From the NCBI GenBank assembly GCA_004794655.1, contig SMMW01000001.1, forward strand, positions 19,602,501 through 19,666,500: a stretch of DNA of 64,000 nt, in the 5' to 3' direction. Positions 11,959-23,400 of this stretch are shown here, one piece after another. The first letter of the stretch is position 1. Each line of letters opens with the position of its first letter. The notes beneath the pieces were generated by a model, which saw only the letters and a program-made list of their open reading frames with translations, did no database searches and was not told the origin of the DNA. The translations under genes and the position numbers were made by a program. Source of the stretch: Marisa cornuarietis. Lineage: Eukaryota > Mollusca > Gastropoda > Architaenioglossa > Ampullariidae.

Positions 11959-13663
11959 CAGCAAGGGGGAAAGACCCTAATAACTTTCCTGCTATGTGGT
12001 CTCAACCAGTTCAGGAGAGATTGTTGTTGTAACCGGAGCACGATTGGCTCTTCGCGGAAAGTGCCACCATGCTTTATGACAAGAAATCTTTGACAGTTGC
12101 AGTTGAAAAAAGCGGAAGACCCATCGGAAGACTTCATTCGTGCTTTCAAAACTGGTGTCAGGAACTATTTTTTAAAATTGTTTCATCCCATTATACTGAC
12201 CATTTAATTAGGGTATACTCTCTGTAATGTTATTGAAATTTATTCTTAAAAATTTTTCATTTCATGCACTTTGTACATTGTCAGAATCAATAATATACAT
12301 AATATATGTGAAACACACACAAACACATAAATACACATATATATATATGCATAAACACAGACACACAATTATACATACATACACATACATACACACAGAC
12401 TGGAAAAAGGGAAAATATAGACTACAGGCAAACAAACAAAATAAAACACGCATCGTAAGAAATTTAAAGAGCAGGCTAAATAATATCATTAAATATTTTA
12501 AGTAGGTATAATCGAAAACAAAAATATTCTCTCTGCGTCCATTCTGTCATAACTATACCCTTTTTTTACAGTTTCAGGTAGCTGGAGAACCAAAAGTTGC
12601 AAATGTCCTCCTGAAATTCGTGTCTTATATTCGTGTCTCTCCGAGAGCTTAAAGGTGGCATAAAAGAACCCACCAGACCAAAAAAAAAATGGCCACCCGC
12701 CGGAAGCTGTCGCCTTCGTCCATTAGGGTCAATACAGAAGAACAAGTAAAATAATATTTTGCTGACTTCATCGTTAGTTCTTTAAATCGAAAATATTAAA
12801 TATAAGACATCTCGTTTTCAACAGGGATGTGCATTTGCCGTCTGATCTGTCGGATTTACCTTTCTCTCTCCTTCCCCTTTCTCTCTTCCATACTCCCTCG
12901 TAAGCATATATATATATATATATGAAATTTAAGTTCAAACTACACATTTGACAGTCATTCGTACGTGCTTGAACAAGTTATTTTATGCCTATATGGGTAG
13001 GTCCACGCAAATAGTACATGAATATGGGACACAGTTTGTGCAGCTTTTTCCGCCAGTAATATGACGAACACATCTTTCACTGGACGAAACTAAGGATGAG
13101 ATGTACAAATGAACACATATTGCTGGAAATTAACTGGAGAAGAAAGAAAAAAAAACAAGGAAAGAAAGATAGAGAGAAACAACGAGTTACTCGTATTTAG
13201 CAAAGTTAGACCAAGCGTTCATCAAGACAAAGCTGAGTTGTCTCTCTTGTGTGGTGTAAGCTCCTTCCCTGTCAAACCGACTACCAAAAATCAGTCAAAT
13301 CTCAGAGGAGGGCTTGATACCCAGTCACCTAGGGCCTTCCGTTGTGGAGATTCGGTGCTCGTACAAATACAAAAACACTTTCGGTAAAAATAAAAGTTGT
13401 GGCGAAGCTTGTGCAAAAGAAAGATGAATCTCCTAACAGCTGTGCAATCGTGTTAAAGAAGGAAGAATTTTTCTCGGTTCTAAGAAACAAGTCGTATCTG
13501 ATATTAATTTCTTGAAGAACAGACTTGACTTTCTGTTCGTCATTCTGCAGCATATTTCGGAGAATCAAGCTTGTGTAACCGTCGAACTTTTTCGGTCAAT
13601 GTCTGGTCTGGAGTGTGACACACTAATAAGGGACGGGCAGATGAATCTAAAGTAAGTGGTGCC

Positions 13664-14610
13664 TAAGTGTTTTTTGGTGCACCAAGGGGAACATTAAAAG
13701 ATCTCAGCTTTCCATTCCAAAGCAATTTCCGGGGGTCGTTCTCCAGGAAGTAACCGTCTGTAACAGCCAGAGTTGCAGGGCTGCTAGCGCTGGGGAGATT
13801 CTGGGCTGCGATGCTTAATTGTGTGCTGTTCATCCACGATAGACAAGCTATAATTTCGTCATCATCCGTTAGACAGGCTACCAGCGTTGCAAACTCGTTT
13901 GCGTGCCGTCTCGCCTTCTCCTGAGATGTGTGAGCCCACAGGCTCAAGGCGCTGCCGCTCTGCAAGATGCCGCTATCGACGAGGTCGCGGGACAATTTGG
14001 ACAGCATACTTCACCGCTATTACCAAATAAAGTAATCTTTGCCGAGAGCCCCCAGAGACTTCCGCGTTCGCGTGCACCCAGCGCCATGTTTTGGTCCAGA
14101 AGGCCCACGCTTCCAGGGGCCCTCTCGTAGCCAACCGACAGGAACCCAAACGGCCCGAGGCGATAGCTAAGGGCTTCCAAAATGACGCACTGGGTAGCAG
14201 CTAGAATCTGAGTGTTGTACAGCGGCGCAGTGGACAAGCCGATCTGAAAACCACCTGTGGATCCAATCCATGGTCACTAGCTTCTCGTCGGGGAAATGTT
14301 GTGGGACACAGACGTTTAGAAAATGACAACTTTCACTGGGGGTAGTGCTGGGCTTCTTAGCTAATAGGATCAGATCATGTCGGGAAAAGACAGTTCTGGA
14401 CAGAATGGAGGCGAGTTCAGGGCGTCCAGCACTCCTTCCCATCGTTCAGCTGGATTGGAAGGCTGGAATTTGCTACCCACTGTGGCGTACGGGATCCCCC
14501 AAAACACGTGCACTTTTCGACCTTCGACTTCTTTCTCCGTGCTTGTAACATCGCTTAGAGAGGTGGAGAGGAACCCTTTGCGTGAAGCAGTAAGGTCAGA
14601 ATAAAGAATC
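13664..14610 (-). pseudogene. Cholinesterase/carboxylesterase-like pseudogene
   Basis: Read on the minus strand, alpha/beta-hydrolase (type-B carboxylesterase) blocks occur in the family order but in alternating frames. They are GRKVHVFWGIPYA (cf. FxGIPYA), SESCHFLNVCVP (cf. SEDCLxLNV), SYRLGPFGFLSVGYERAPGS followed by VGLLDQNMAL, WVHANAEVSGGSRQR, TLFGNSGE, and ILQSGSALSLWA. At least four or five frame changes are needed to join them (near 14370, 14265, 14065, 14045 and 14005). The nucleophile elbow reads GNSGE rather than GESAG, so the serine position persists in a broken context. The alignment stops before the Glu and His of the triad, so only roughly the N-terminal 60% remains. The order resembles acetylcholinesterase. 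It is either a decayed single large exon or a retrocopy; no intron or poly(A) tail is visible to decide. Confidence 0.75.
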
Positions 14611-16080
14611 AACGGTAGTATAAAAAAATAAAAAACCACACACACACAATAAAACAAAAAAATACAAAAGCAAAAAACACTCCCACCCACTCACACACAA
14701 AACAAACATTTTCCTTGCTGTCACTTAAAGGGCCGCATCGCTCGATGCACAGAACATAGCACACGAAAAGAAGGGGAGCGCTCAAGGAGAGCAACTACGT
14801 GGATCAAAACTAACCTAACCTCGTGACTGCGGAACAAAAATCACATCTTGCAAAAGTATGTCAAGTTCAGATGAGTTCCGCATAGGTAAACGTTTGAACG
14901 TTTTCCACTTTGAGTCTTGTTCTCAGCTTAAATATTCCGTCAGTGTGTATTCTTTTAATTAAGATATCGTTTTCCGCTTGTTTAAAGATGGTCCACATCG
15001 GTACGGACCCTAGGAAAAGAAATTTCTAAGACAGTAAAAACTCAAGTGTTTATGTAAGAACACATTGAGGACTCATGCTGTAATCAATAATTCATCCACG
15101 ACACTTATCAACATCTGTTGTAAAAGTCATAATTGCTTCAGAAGATAATTTGAGAAACCTAATCCGCGTATTTTGCGTGCTCTTCTTTTGCCAGCTCCAC
15201 AAATTCGTGCCTTCAAGGAAACTTTCCCTTCTTACAGACCTTTTGAACAACTGCCAGCAAGAACGTGGTACAAAAATAGGCTGTGATATATTTGTCGCCG
15301 ACCACGCTTTTCAGTAAAAAGAAAGGTGACGCTTCTTAAGTGCATGGTGAGAAGGCTACACCCTTCCTATCGATGGAACAGCGGAGCATTTGACACACAA
15401 TCTGTCGACTGTTTTATTTAAAGTATATCCCAGACTGTATTGAGCACTACACAATATGGTTCTGAAAGTTCGAAATACACTTAATCTAGACTAGTTTATT
15501 TAATGGAACATAGTATTGGAGAAAGATAATGAGGAGGTCACCGAACTATTTTATGCAGTAAACTTTGCTCCCTGTGTGTTTCACGTGTTTTAAACCTGGA
15601 AGATTTCTCAAGCCACAAGCTCTTTCACGCTTAAGACGACAGAATTCGGAACACCATCCATTATCCACGAGGTTGGTTCAATCAAACACCAAGAAAGGCG
15701 CGTGGAACGAAAGATACTAAAGGGTGTATCACACACGCAGTCGACACTTGTGAACGCTGTCTTTACACAGTACACGTGCATTGCTCTTTCAAGCACCGTG
15801 GAAACTCGGTAGCACTAAGGGCTGTTTGTCACTTTTCAAGCCTGACTACTGGAAGGCGGTCATGTATCGATTTTAATGTCTGTAAAAGCTCAAAGCGTTG
15901 CCAACAGCTGCAAACACATAAGCACACGCACACGCATATACACAAACACACACACACACGCGCACGTGCACACGCACACAAACTCACATTGACCTGTTCC
16001 TTCGAATATATACACCAGCACGTGCACTTCACGTTCAGGGTCGCCCGCAGTGGCTAAATATAATATATATAGTGATATAA

Positions 16081-16165
16081 CTTCGTGGTTAAACCGTCGC
16101 GCGCACCTTTGAAGTAAAAACCAAGCAGCCACAGGTTCAGATCCCGTATCGGGACACTATAATTT
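16081..16165 (+). repeat. SINE family C, tRNA-like head
   Basis: An A-box-like CGTGGTTAAACCGTCGCGCG and a B box GGTTCAGATCCCG lie at tRNA-like spacing, ending in a T-rich run. The arms do not pair well enough for a working tRNA. Confidence 0.45.
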
Positions 16166-16804
16166 TTTTAAACCAGTTTTCCTTATTCTTGTATGTGACA
16201 CCTGTTTGCAGCGCTGGCCGTATGAATGGTTCTCAATGTACTCTGATTGCTTTCCCTAGTCTCTCTATCGTCTTTCTCCCTTCGCAGTGCGAAATTATTT
16301 AGGTGGAAGCACTTTCCTGTCAAACCAGCAGTCACAGCTATGGGCTTACACTACTAAACACTTGCTGTTTGAAATGGGCGTATGTGTACTAAAGTTATTT
16401 TGGCCCATTTCAAGGCAGGTCTTGCGCAACCCTCTACTGCCTTTGCATATCTATATCAAGGCAGACGAAGGTTGTCATTGTGTAGCTAACAAAAATCCTA
16501 TTTAATTAATGAGACAAAGAAGATAAAAAAAAGAATAACCGTATTGAAATTTTTCCTTTAATAAGGTAATTCTTCATTGTCCAAGACTTATAAAATGTGA
16601 AATTTAATTCGTAATATCACCTTTACATTTTCAAATTCACGATGATTCAGGAGTAAGGTTTCTTGACTGGTCTTTCTTCATTCAGAAAAAGACTGCACTT
16701 GTTTGCTCAATAAATCTAATATTTATTCAAGACAGAGGCTCAGCTGGGTGCAAATACCCGAGACGCGGAACAGCGTGCATTTCCAACCCGTAGCAGGATT
16801 TGAA

Positions 16805-16812
16805 TGACGTCA
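16805..16812. promoter_or_regulatory. CRE-type palindrome upstream of copy 1
   Basis: TGACGTCA, the full cAMP-response-element palindrome bound by CREB/ATF factors, lies about 440 bp before the proposed start codon of copy 1. Position and exact match are the only support. Confidence 0.25.
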
Positions 16813-17252
16813 TCTTTAAAACCGGGACAACCGTCTCTGGTGAACAGGTTACGGATACCTGCCCTTGTTTTCACGAATATTCTCGCAGTTTCACGTTGTT
16901 CGGCACCCGCGTCACGGTAACCCGCCATTACAGTTTTGGGGACTAATGGAAAATGTACTCAAGAAGTTGGTCGTGCGCACTGTACAGCAGACGAGGGGTC
17001 GAAGCAAGAGGCGAGTGTCGAACGGGTGTCAGGGCAAACAGGTGGTGCACACATAGAAACACCCATATTGAGGACAGCGTCAAGTGCTAAATCTTTATTC
17101 TGTTGACATGAGTTTGAAAAGATTGGCTGCTTGGACTCGGTGATTTCGTGGTTTGAACGATTCGCGCGGAGAGAGTGAGAGAATTTCAAGAAGGCGCAAG
17201 CGGGAGAAAAACTAAAGGTAAGTGCAGTCGACCCAGCAGGTGCACTGCAGAA

Positions 17253-20200
17253 ATGATCCACCAACCGTCGCTAAGCGAAATATATGGGAGCAAGATCGAA
17301 GAAACAGAACAAAGTGACCGAGGAAATCTCGACACAGGTGGACAGGAGGAAGATGTCCGAAAACCCCTACGGGTATGCAGACTGATTGCTTCGTACCCTC
17401 ACATCACCTTCTGTGAGTACATGTTCACTGGTTCACTCACTCGACAGCGTCCACTCTCCCAACCGTCATCTCAGCATTCACCCACTCTTGGAAATCACAT
17501 GAAATTCAATTAGTCAATGTTCAGTCGTCTTTTTCTGTCGCTAAACACGAGACATGCGCCACGGAGCATATAATTCCATCTGCCCGGTGGGTTTAGAATT
17601 TAACAAAACAGAATGGCAATAACTAATCGCACCGCCTAAAAAAATTGATTTAATTTCAGTCAAAACTTTGCAGACTAGTAATTTTGTAACTTGGGGTGAA
17701 GTGGTGATTTAGAAAACGGCTAATATCAAAACTTTTGCTGTAGATGATCAGACTAGTTCTTCTACTCGGCATTGACACATAGTCTTAGTCCATTGGTGAT
17801 ATAACATCTGGTCCAAAGCCTTAGATCAAGACAAGTTTTTGAGATCTTTCCTTACCCGAGTCACATTTTCCAATATATGACTATATTTGGCAATGCTTAC
17901 AGATACAAATAATATAAAATATGGTCACATATTTTACAATGCCTTTTCGAATAACGACAGTAAGGATCTGTGTATTAAAGACCTTTGCCGATACTATGGC
18001 AAGTGTGTGTTTGGCAAATTTTTGCACGACGACTATAGATAAAAGACTGAGATATTGAAAAATATCTATCAATGATGAACCACGTGTACGACATATTGCT
18101 ACATGATTGACGTATGTCTGAGGCATGGCGGTTAGCTACGATGGTTTTTGTTGAGAAACACACACACACAGAGCACGCCTGCAAACACTGAGTTCCACAC
18201 GTATTCTTTCAGACAACAAATCACTAAAATCTGTACATGGGCTCGAACGTTTCTATTAATCGGGTGAACGTAAATATATACTTTACTAAATAACAACAGA
18301 AAAGTTCAGCACAAATATTCTACACTGAGTTTGCACCGAAACAAATATATCTAAGCAGTTTATATTAAGGTCCTTCAAGTTCTCTCTTCTTCTGTTGTTG
18401 GGGGGGAAAGGGGTCGACACGGCAAACAGTTCCACTCTTTCAGTCTTGCTCTCTGGCGTTGATCATACCGACAGCCTACATTCACCAAATAACTCCGACA
18501 GTCTTAACGGCAGACAAATGATCAAGTCAATAAAAATTCCACAGTAGGTAAATCCACATAGTTCTACGATCTTCTCAAGAGATCACACAGCAGTTGAGAA
18601 AATTAGTAAATCGAGGAACCACACAGATAATATTTCTCCACACAGTTCTACGATCTTCTCAAGAGATCACACAGCAGTTGAGAAAATTAGTAAATCGAGG
18701 AACCACACAGTTAATATTTCTCCACACAGTTACTCTTTCTCCATACAGTTAATATTTCTTCACACCGTTAATATGTATCCACACAGTTACTATTTATCCA
18801 CACAGTTGCTATTTCTTCACACAGTTAATATTAATCCACACAGTACTATTAATTCCAACCTCTGTACCAAATTCCTCTTTCTCCCAGACTCTCACGTCTG
18901 CTTCTTCTTCCAATTTCTAAACAACGCCCCCTATACACATTCAAACCAGGGGTGATAATCGCTATTCAATCAAGGGTGACAACCTCGTTACTTCGACGTT
19001 CAGGGGTGATAACACATGTTCATAACAGTTTTTATATTTTTACAAACATCTTAGCTACTGTGTCAGCCATCCTGATATTTTACCCTTGTGCACAAGGCTC
19101 CTGGCAGTCTGTCATCCTTGACAAAGACCATCACATCCTAAGGCGCTGTCGAGGAGATGCGGTGATTTTATCATCTCTTTTTCAATCCATCTGTGATTGG
19201 CTAGTTTTCTGTTCGTGGGTTCGTGCTGATTGATTTCGTGCTCGTTGGCGACTAGAAGGGATAGAAAGAAAGGAAAGAACAAAATAAAATATGAACGCGA
19301 AGAAGAGAGAAAATTCCTGGGCAAGTTTCTAATATGATGTTTCCAGCAATGCCAATGATTGGAAAAACTGTGCTGTTCCTTTACACTTAAATGTTGTGTG
19401 TGCGATAGCAAAGAAAATAATCTCCAGTTTTTTTAACATTTTATGAACCACTTAAGGCAGAGTTTATGGGGACGGTTGAAAAGCAGGAGTAGGAAACTTC
19501 AATGATAAATCCAGTTTCCTTTTGTTGCTGAGTTGTATAAGTGTTTTCTTTCTTTCCTTTTGTTATTTTGTTTTATTAATTAGGTTATTTCTTCCAAACA
19601 AAAGGTACGTTTTTCGCGTTCTTTCCCTCTTCCGTCCTAATGAAACGATTCCTGATGTTGTTCCGTTCTATCTTCTTATTCCGGTCTCTGCAAAAGATGC
19701 TGCAGACAGGTTTATTTCGTCTTCTGGCACGTTTGACCAACTATCGATGCTAATTCGTAGAGAACAAACGCGTCCAGCTCACGCTGCTTCTCGTGGGATT
19801 TTAAACACGACAGTCTATCAATTGCAGAAAAAAATATATATATATATCCTACATTATCTGCACACATTCGCACCATACCCAGTGCAGTAGTGGACAACCG
19901 GAGTGTATAGGCTTGGTCTGAATGTGGGGTCAAACGTCGGACGTTATGGTCAAGTTTCGGGTTCATTTGCAAAAATCGTCCATTGGCTGGTATGCATGAG
20001 GTCTTGAAAATGTAAGTGGCCGGTCTCAAGCGGCAAGTTGATATTCAGACTAAACTTAGCAAAACTGACTAATCTTCGAGATCTGAAATTCAGGCGGGCC
20101 AAAGGGGCAGTCACTGTCAGTCAGCAAAACCTGTCAAGCAGTCACCTATGGTGGTTATAAAATATTAGTTGCTGGGTTATTAACAGGCTGCACGTGCACA

Positions 20201-20326
20201 GGCGCCTATAAGAAAGAGGAATGGCGCGTATGACAAAGATTAGCACAAACGAGAGTACAACTCTGGTACATCTGCACTGTGCTGGCCATCAGGCAGGTTA
20301 TTATGGCGGACACACAAGGAACAATA

Positions 20327-20367
<41 letters not shown>

Positions 20368-20396
20368 GCACGCACGCACGCACGCACGCGCGCGCA

Positions 20397-20428
<32 letters not shown>

Positions 20429-23400
20429 CACACATCTGAAAGGAAAGCCCTGACGAACTCTCGAATTATTATGCATGTCAGACATGCACACCCCACGCAG
20501 TTCAGCACCAGTAGCAACAGTCGTTTCGGCAGGGATGGTATAGGCGGCGGCAGTAGCAACACAAGCACACAATGTAACAACACAAGCGATGGACACGAAC
20601 AGGAAATGAACTAGCTTCCGAGATGTCTACTTCTAAGTCCACAAGAGAGAGAGAGAAAGTGGCGCCATCCGTAATCAGCCATGGCTGTGGTCTTCGATCG
20701 ATGTAGGGGCCCGGCAAGCTAACAGCGACCTCTAGTGTAGTTTAGGCTCGCTTTTTGTGTAAACAGGAGCTGTGGAGGGAAAGCATATTGACTCGATCTG
20801 TATAAAGCAGCGGCACAAACCAGTTCGGGTAACCATCTATAGCCCTGACTTGTCTTCAATCGAGAACCATTGGTGGATATTCTGTTATCTTTTACGACCA
20901 TCCTTTGCTGTAGGACGTAGTATTATATGTCTGGCTGGCTAGCTGGCTGGTTGCCTTGCTGTCTGGCTCTCACTGGTTGTGTCAGTGTCTGCTTATTTTA
21001 TCTTATGTGCCTATTTTTCTGTCTGCTAGTCATGCCAGTTTCTTCCTGCATATTTGCATATTGAGGAGATTTTTTCATTTTAAAGTATGTGCATGCATTA
21101 TGAGCTTGTGCCATACATGTAGACACAGTTTTGTTAGCTGGGCTATAGCCCTCTTTTTTGCAGCCCTTTTTTAAAGAAGGCATTAAAATCGAACGTTTGC
21201 GAAAAAGCAATCAAATCTCTCCTGGTTAATCTCTAGTTCTAGAAATGTGACTGACTGTATTCACTGCGATATATGTTACTTATCTAAAGTAACCTATCAT
21301 TTAACCCTCCTCCAGGGTTGGGTGGGATCAAGTTTCTGTTTATATTGCCCCAGACACCTAGACTTCCAGGTATTGTGCACACGGGATCGATACTAGCTTC
21401 TTTGATGGGATGGCGCAATTGTATTCCTCCGAACAATGCGATTAGAGAACTGGTCGAAACAACAACCACGCCTCATTCGCAAGCGTCTGGCATAAAAGTG
21501 TAGATGATTTACACGCGCTTTGATCCACAAGAAAAATGAACACTTTAAAGTAGACACTTCCTCTTTTAAAGCGCCCTGGCTATAAAAGACTGTCAATTTG
21601 AAGAAGATACTTTTTCTAGTTTCTCACTGTACTTGATCATGCAGTTCGATGTTACTGTATTGATGTTTATTTTTTATTCATCGCTATGAAATAAATGGTG
21701 AGCTCCAGGCGTTGCCAGTCTAAACACACCCCATCTTCAAACTGCATTTTATACATTGTTTTGAATTTTTCAACGTATCGCAATGTGTTTTAGCTAAAAT
21801 GAAGTCTGATTCTTTTTTCAGTTGCCATTCTGAGTGTACACCTCGGATTTGCTGCGTTGTCATTAGGCCTTGTATTAAACGGATACAATCTGTTTCCGGT
21901 CAACTTCGAAACTCTGCCTATAGAGCTCAAGGAAGGTCCGTGGCTTAAGCGAAGCCTGGCTTGGGAATATCGCAATGAATATAAAGGAAGGTAGGAACAT
22001 CACAATAATAGGTAGGTAGACACTACTCAGCAGTGAACAAAATAAATCCCCAATTTGAACTTTGGTCTTTGTGTGTAGCGGTCTTTTGACTGACGTGGTC
22101 TCGGAAACAATTGTCTCTTTCTCAGCGAGTTTCACAACACCTGAATGCACCCAAATGGAACGTTACTACCCGGTCTTTGACGCAGATTTGTTTCCTCTTC
22201 TTTTTCCTTTATCTTGCTTGAATTTTATCTTTACTTATTTTATCTACAGAGTAGTGCGCACCTTGCCGATTTTGATGTTTGAATACTTGCCAGCCGTCAC
22301 TCACATGGAGCTCGTCTTCATTGCAAGCAGCGACATATTCACCCGAGAGAACCTCCGCTTCATGAAGACGATAGAAGATCACGTGTACAACATCTCCGGC
22401 TTCGCCGACTTCTGCCAGCTCACGTGGGTCAAGACGTGCGTGAAGCCCACATCTGTGCTGCGTTTCTTCGACGGCACGTACAGCGACATCAGCCACGACT
22501 TCTGGGATCCAAACTTCGACAACATCAGCAGTGTGCTCCATGCTGCGTACAGCAGGCCGGAGGTCCGCCGCACCTTGCTGTACGTCCTGGAAAAAAACTA
22601 CAGGCTAAACTCGACCTCGCTGCAAGCCAGCGTGACGAGAAGCAAAATACCTTTTGGGTCACCTGTGAAAGGAGCGGACAGCTACGAGTCCGCCAGAGAC
22701 ATGCTAGTTAGTTTCATGTCCGAGCACGTGCAGCCGGTGTTAGATGAACTTCGCAGAGACGAACGGCTAGAGCTACTGTACTACAACGCTTACCTTATGA
22801 TCCATGAAGCCAGGAACCAGGCCTTCCAGGACATGAAGCTGGCGGGGGGCAGCCTCGTTTTCATCTTCCTGTACGTGCTGCTTCACACGCGAAGCCTGTG
22901 GGTCACGTGTCTGGCGGTTTTTAGCATCGCCTGCAGTTTTCTGGAGACGAACCTCGTGTACCGCGTGGTGCTTAACTACCAGTACTTCGGCTTCTTTCAC
23001 ATCATCGCCATCTTCGTCATCCTTGGTATCGGAGTTGATGATCTCTTTGTCTTCTGGGACTCCTGGCTTGCCGCCAGTCGGCGTCACTGTCCCAGCCTTG
23101 CCCACCGTCTCAGCGAGGCTTACCGGAACTCGGCCACATCCATGTTGGTGACGTCACTGACTACCATGTTGGCTTTCGCCGTGAACGGTCTTTCCCCGCT
23201 ACTGGCGACGAGTTCTTTTGGAGTTTTCGCAGCAGTGCTGGTGGTCGTGGACTATATATCTGTAATAACCTTCTTCCCAGCAATAGTCGTGTTTTATCAT
23301 CTTCATTTCGAATACATGACTCGTCGTTTCGTCGGTTTCTGTATCCTCCGAAGAAAACAATTGGACGAAAGCAAGATTTCCAATAGGACGTGCATAAGAC

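Larger units (their letters stand above)
7609..13662. other. Intergenic region with repeats
   Basis: No supported gene. It holds a SINE at 8234-8352, a 31-bp minisatellite at about 11217-11958, an (A)10 run near 9600, a G-rich tract near 10960, and AC/AT-rich low-complexity DNA at 12305-12395. The longest open frames (for example 10016-10390 and 10689-11129) lack recognisable domains and paired splice sites. Confidence 0.6.
14611..17252. other. Intergenic and upstream region of copy 1
   Basis: No gene is supported. It contains (CA)-rich tracts at 14636-14700 and 15915-15983, a tRNA-derived element at 16081-16165 and a palindromic TGACGTCA at 16805-16812. Promoter and untranslated exons of Dispatched-like copy 1 probably lie in the last kilobase. 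Confidence 0.45.
17413..21821 (+). other. Intron 1 of copy 1
   Basis: A 4.4-kb intron with an 84-bp tandem duplication at 18561-18728, a degenerate CCACACAGTTAATATTT array to about 18855, and a long (CA)/(CGCA) microsatellite at 20332-20434. No exon-like open frame with splice sites was found in it. Confidence 0.6.

Noticed and set aside
20206..20614. Open frames rich in Thr-His or Cys-Val across the CA/CGCA tract
   Set aside because: They are microsatellite translation artefacts; the same pattern recurs at 42430-42660, 47554-47903 and 59371-59678.
22773..23105. Antisense open frames over the large exon 3 of each Dispatched-like gene (also 39746-40066 and 54715-55179)
   Set aside because: They are shadows of the conserved coding strand. 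Their sequence has no domain features, while the + strand frames show conserved membrane segments.
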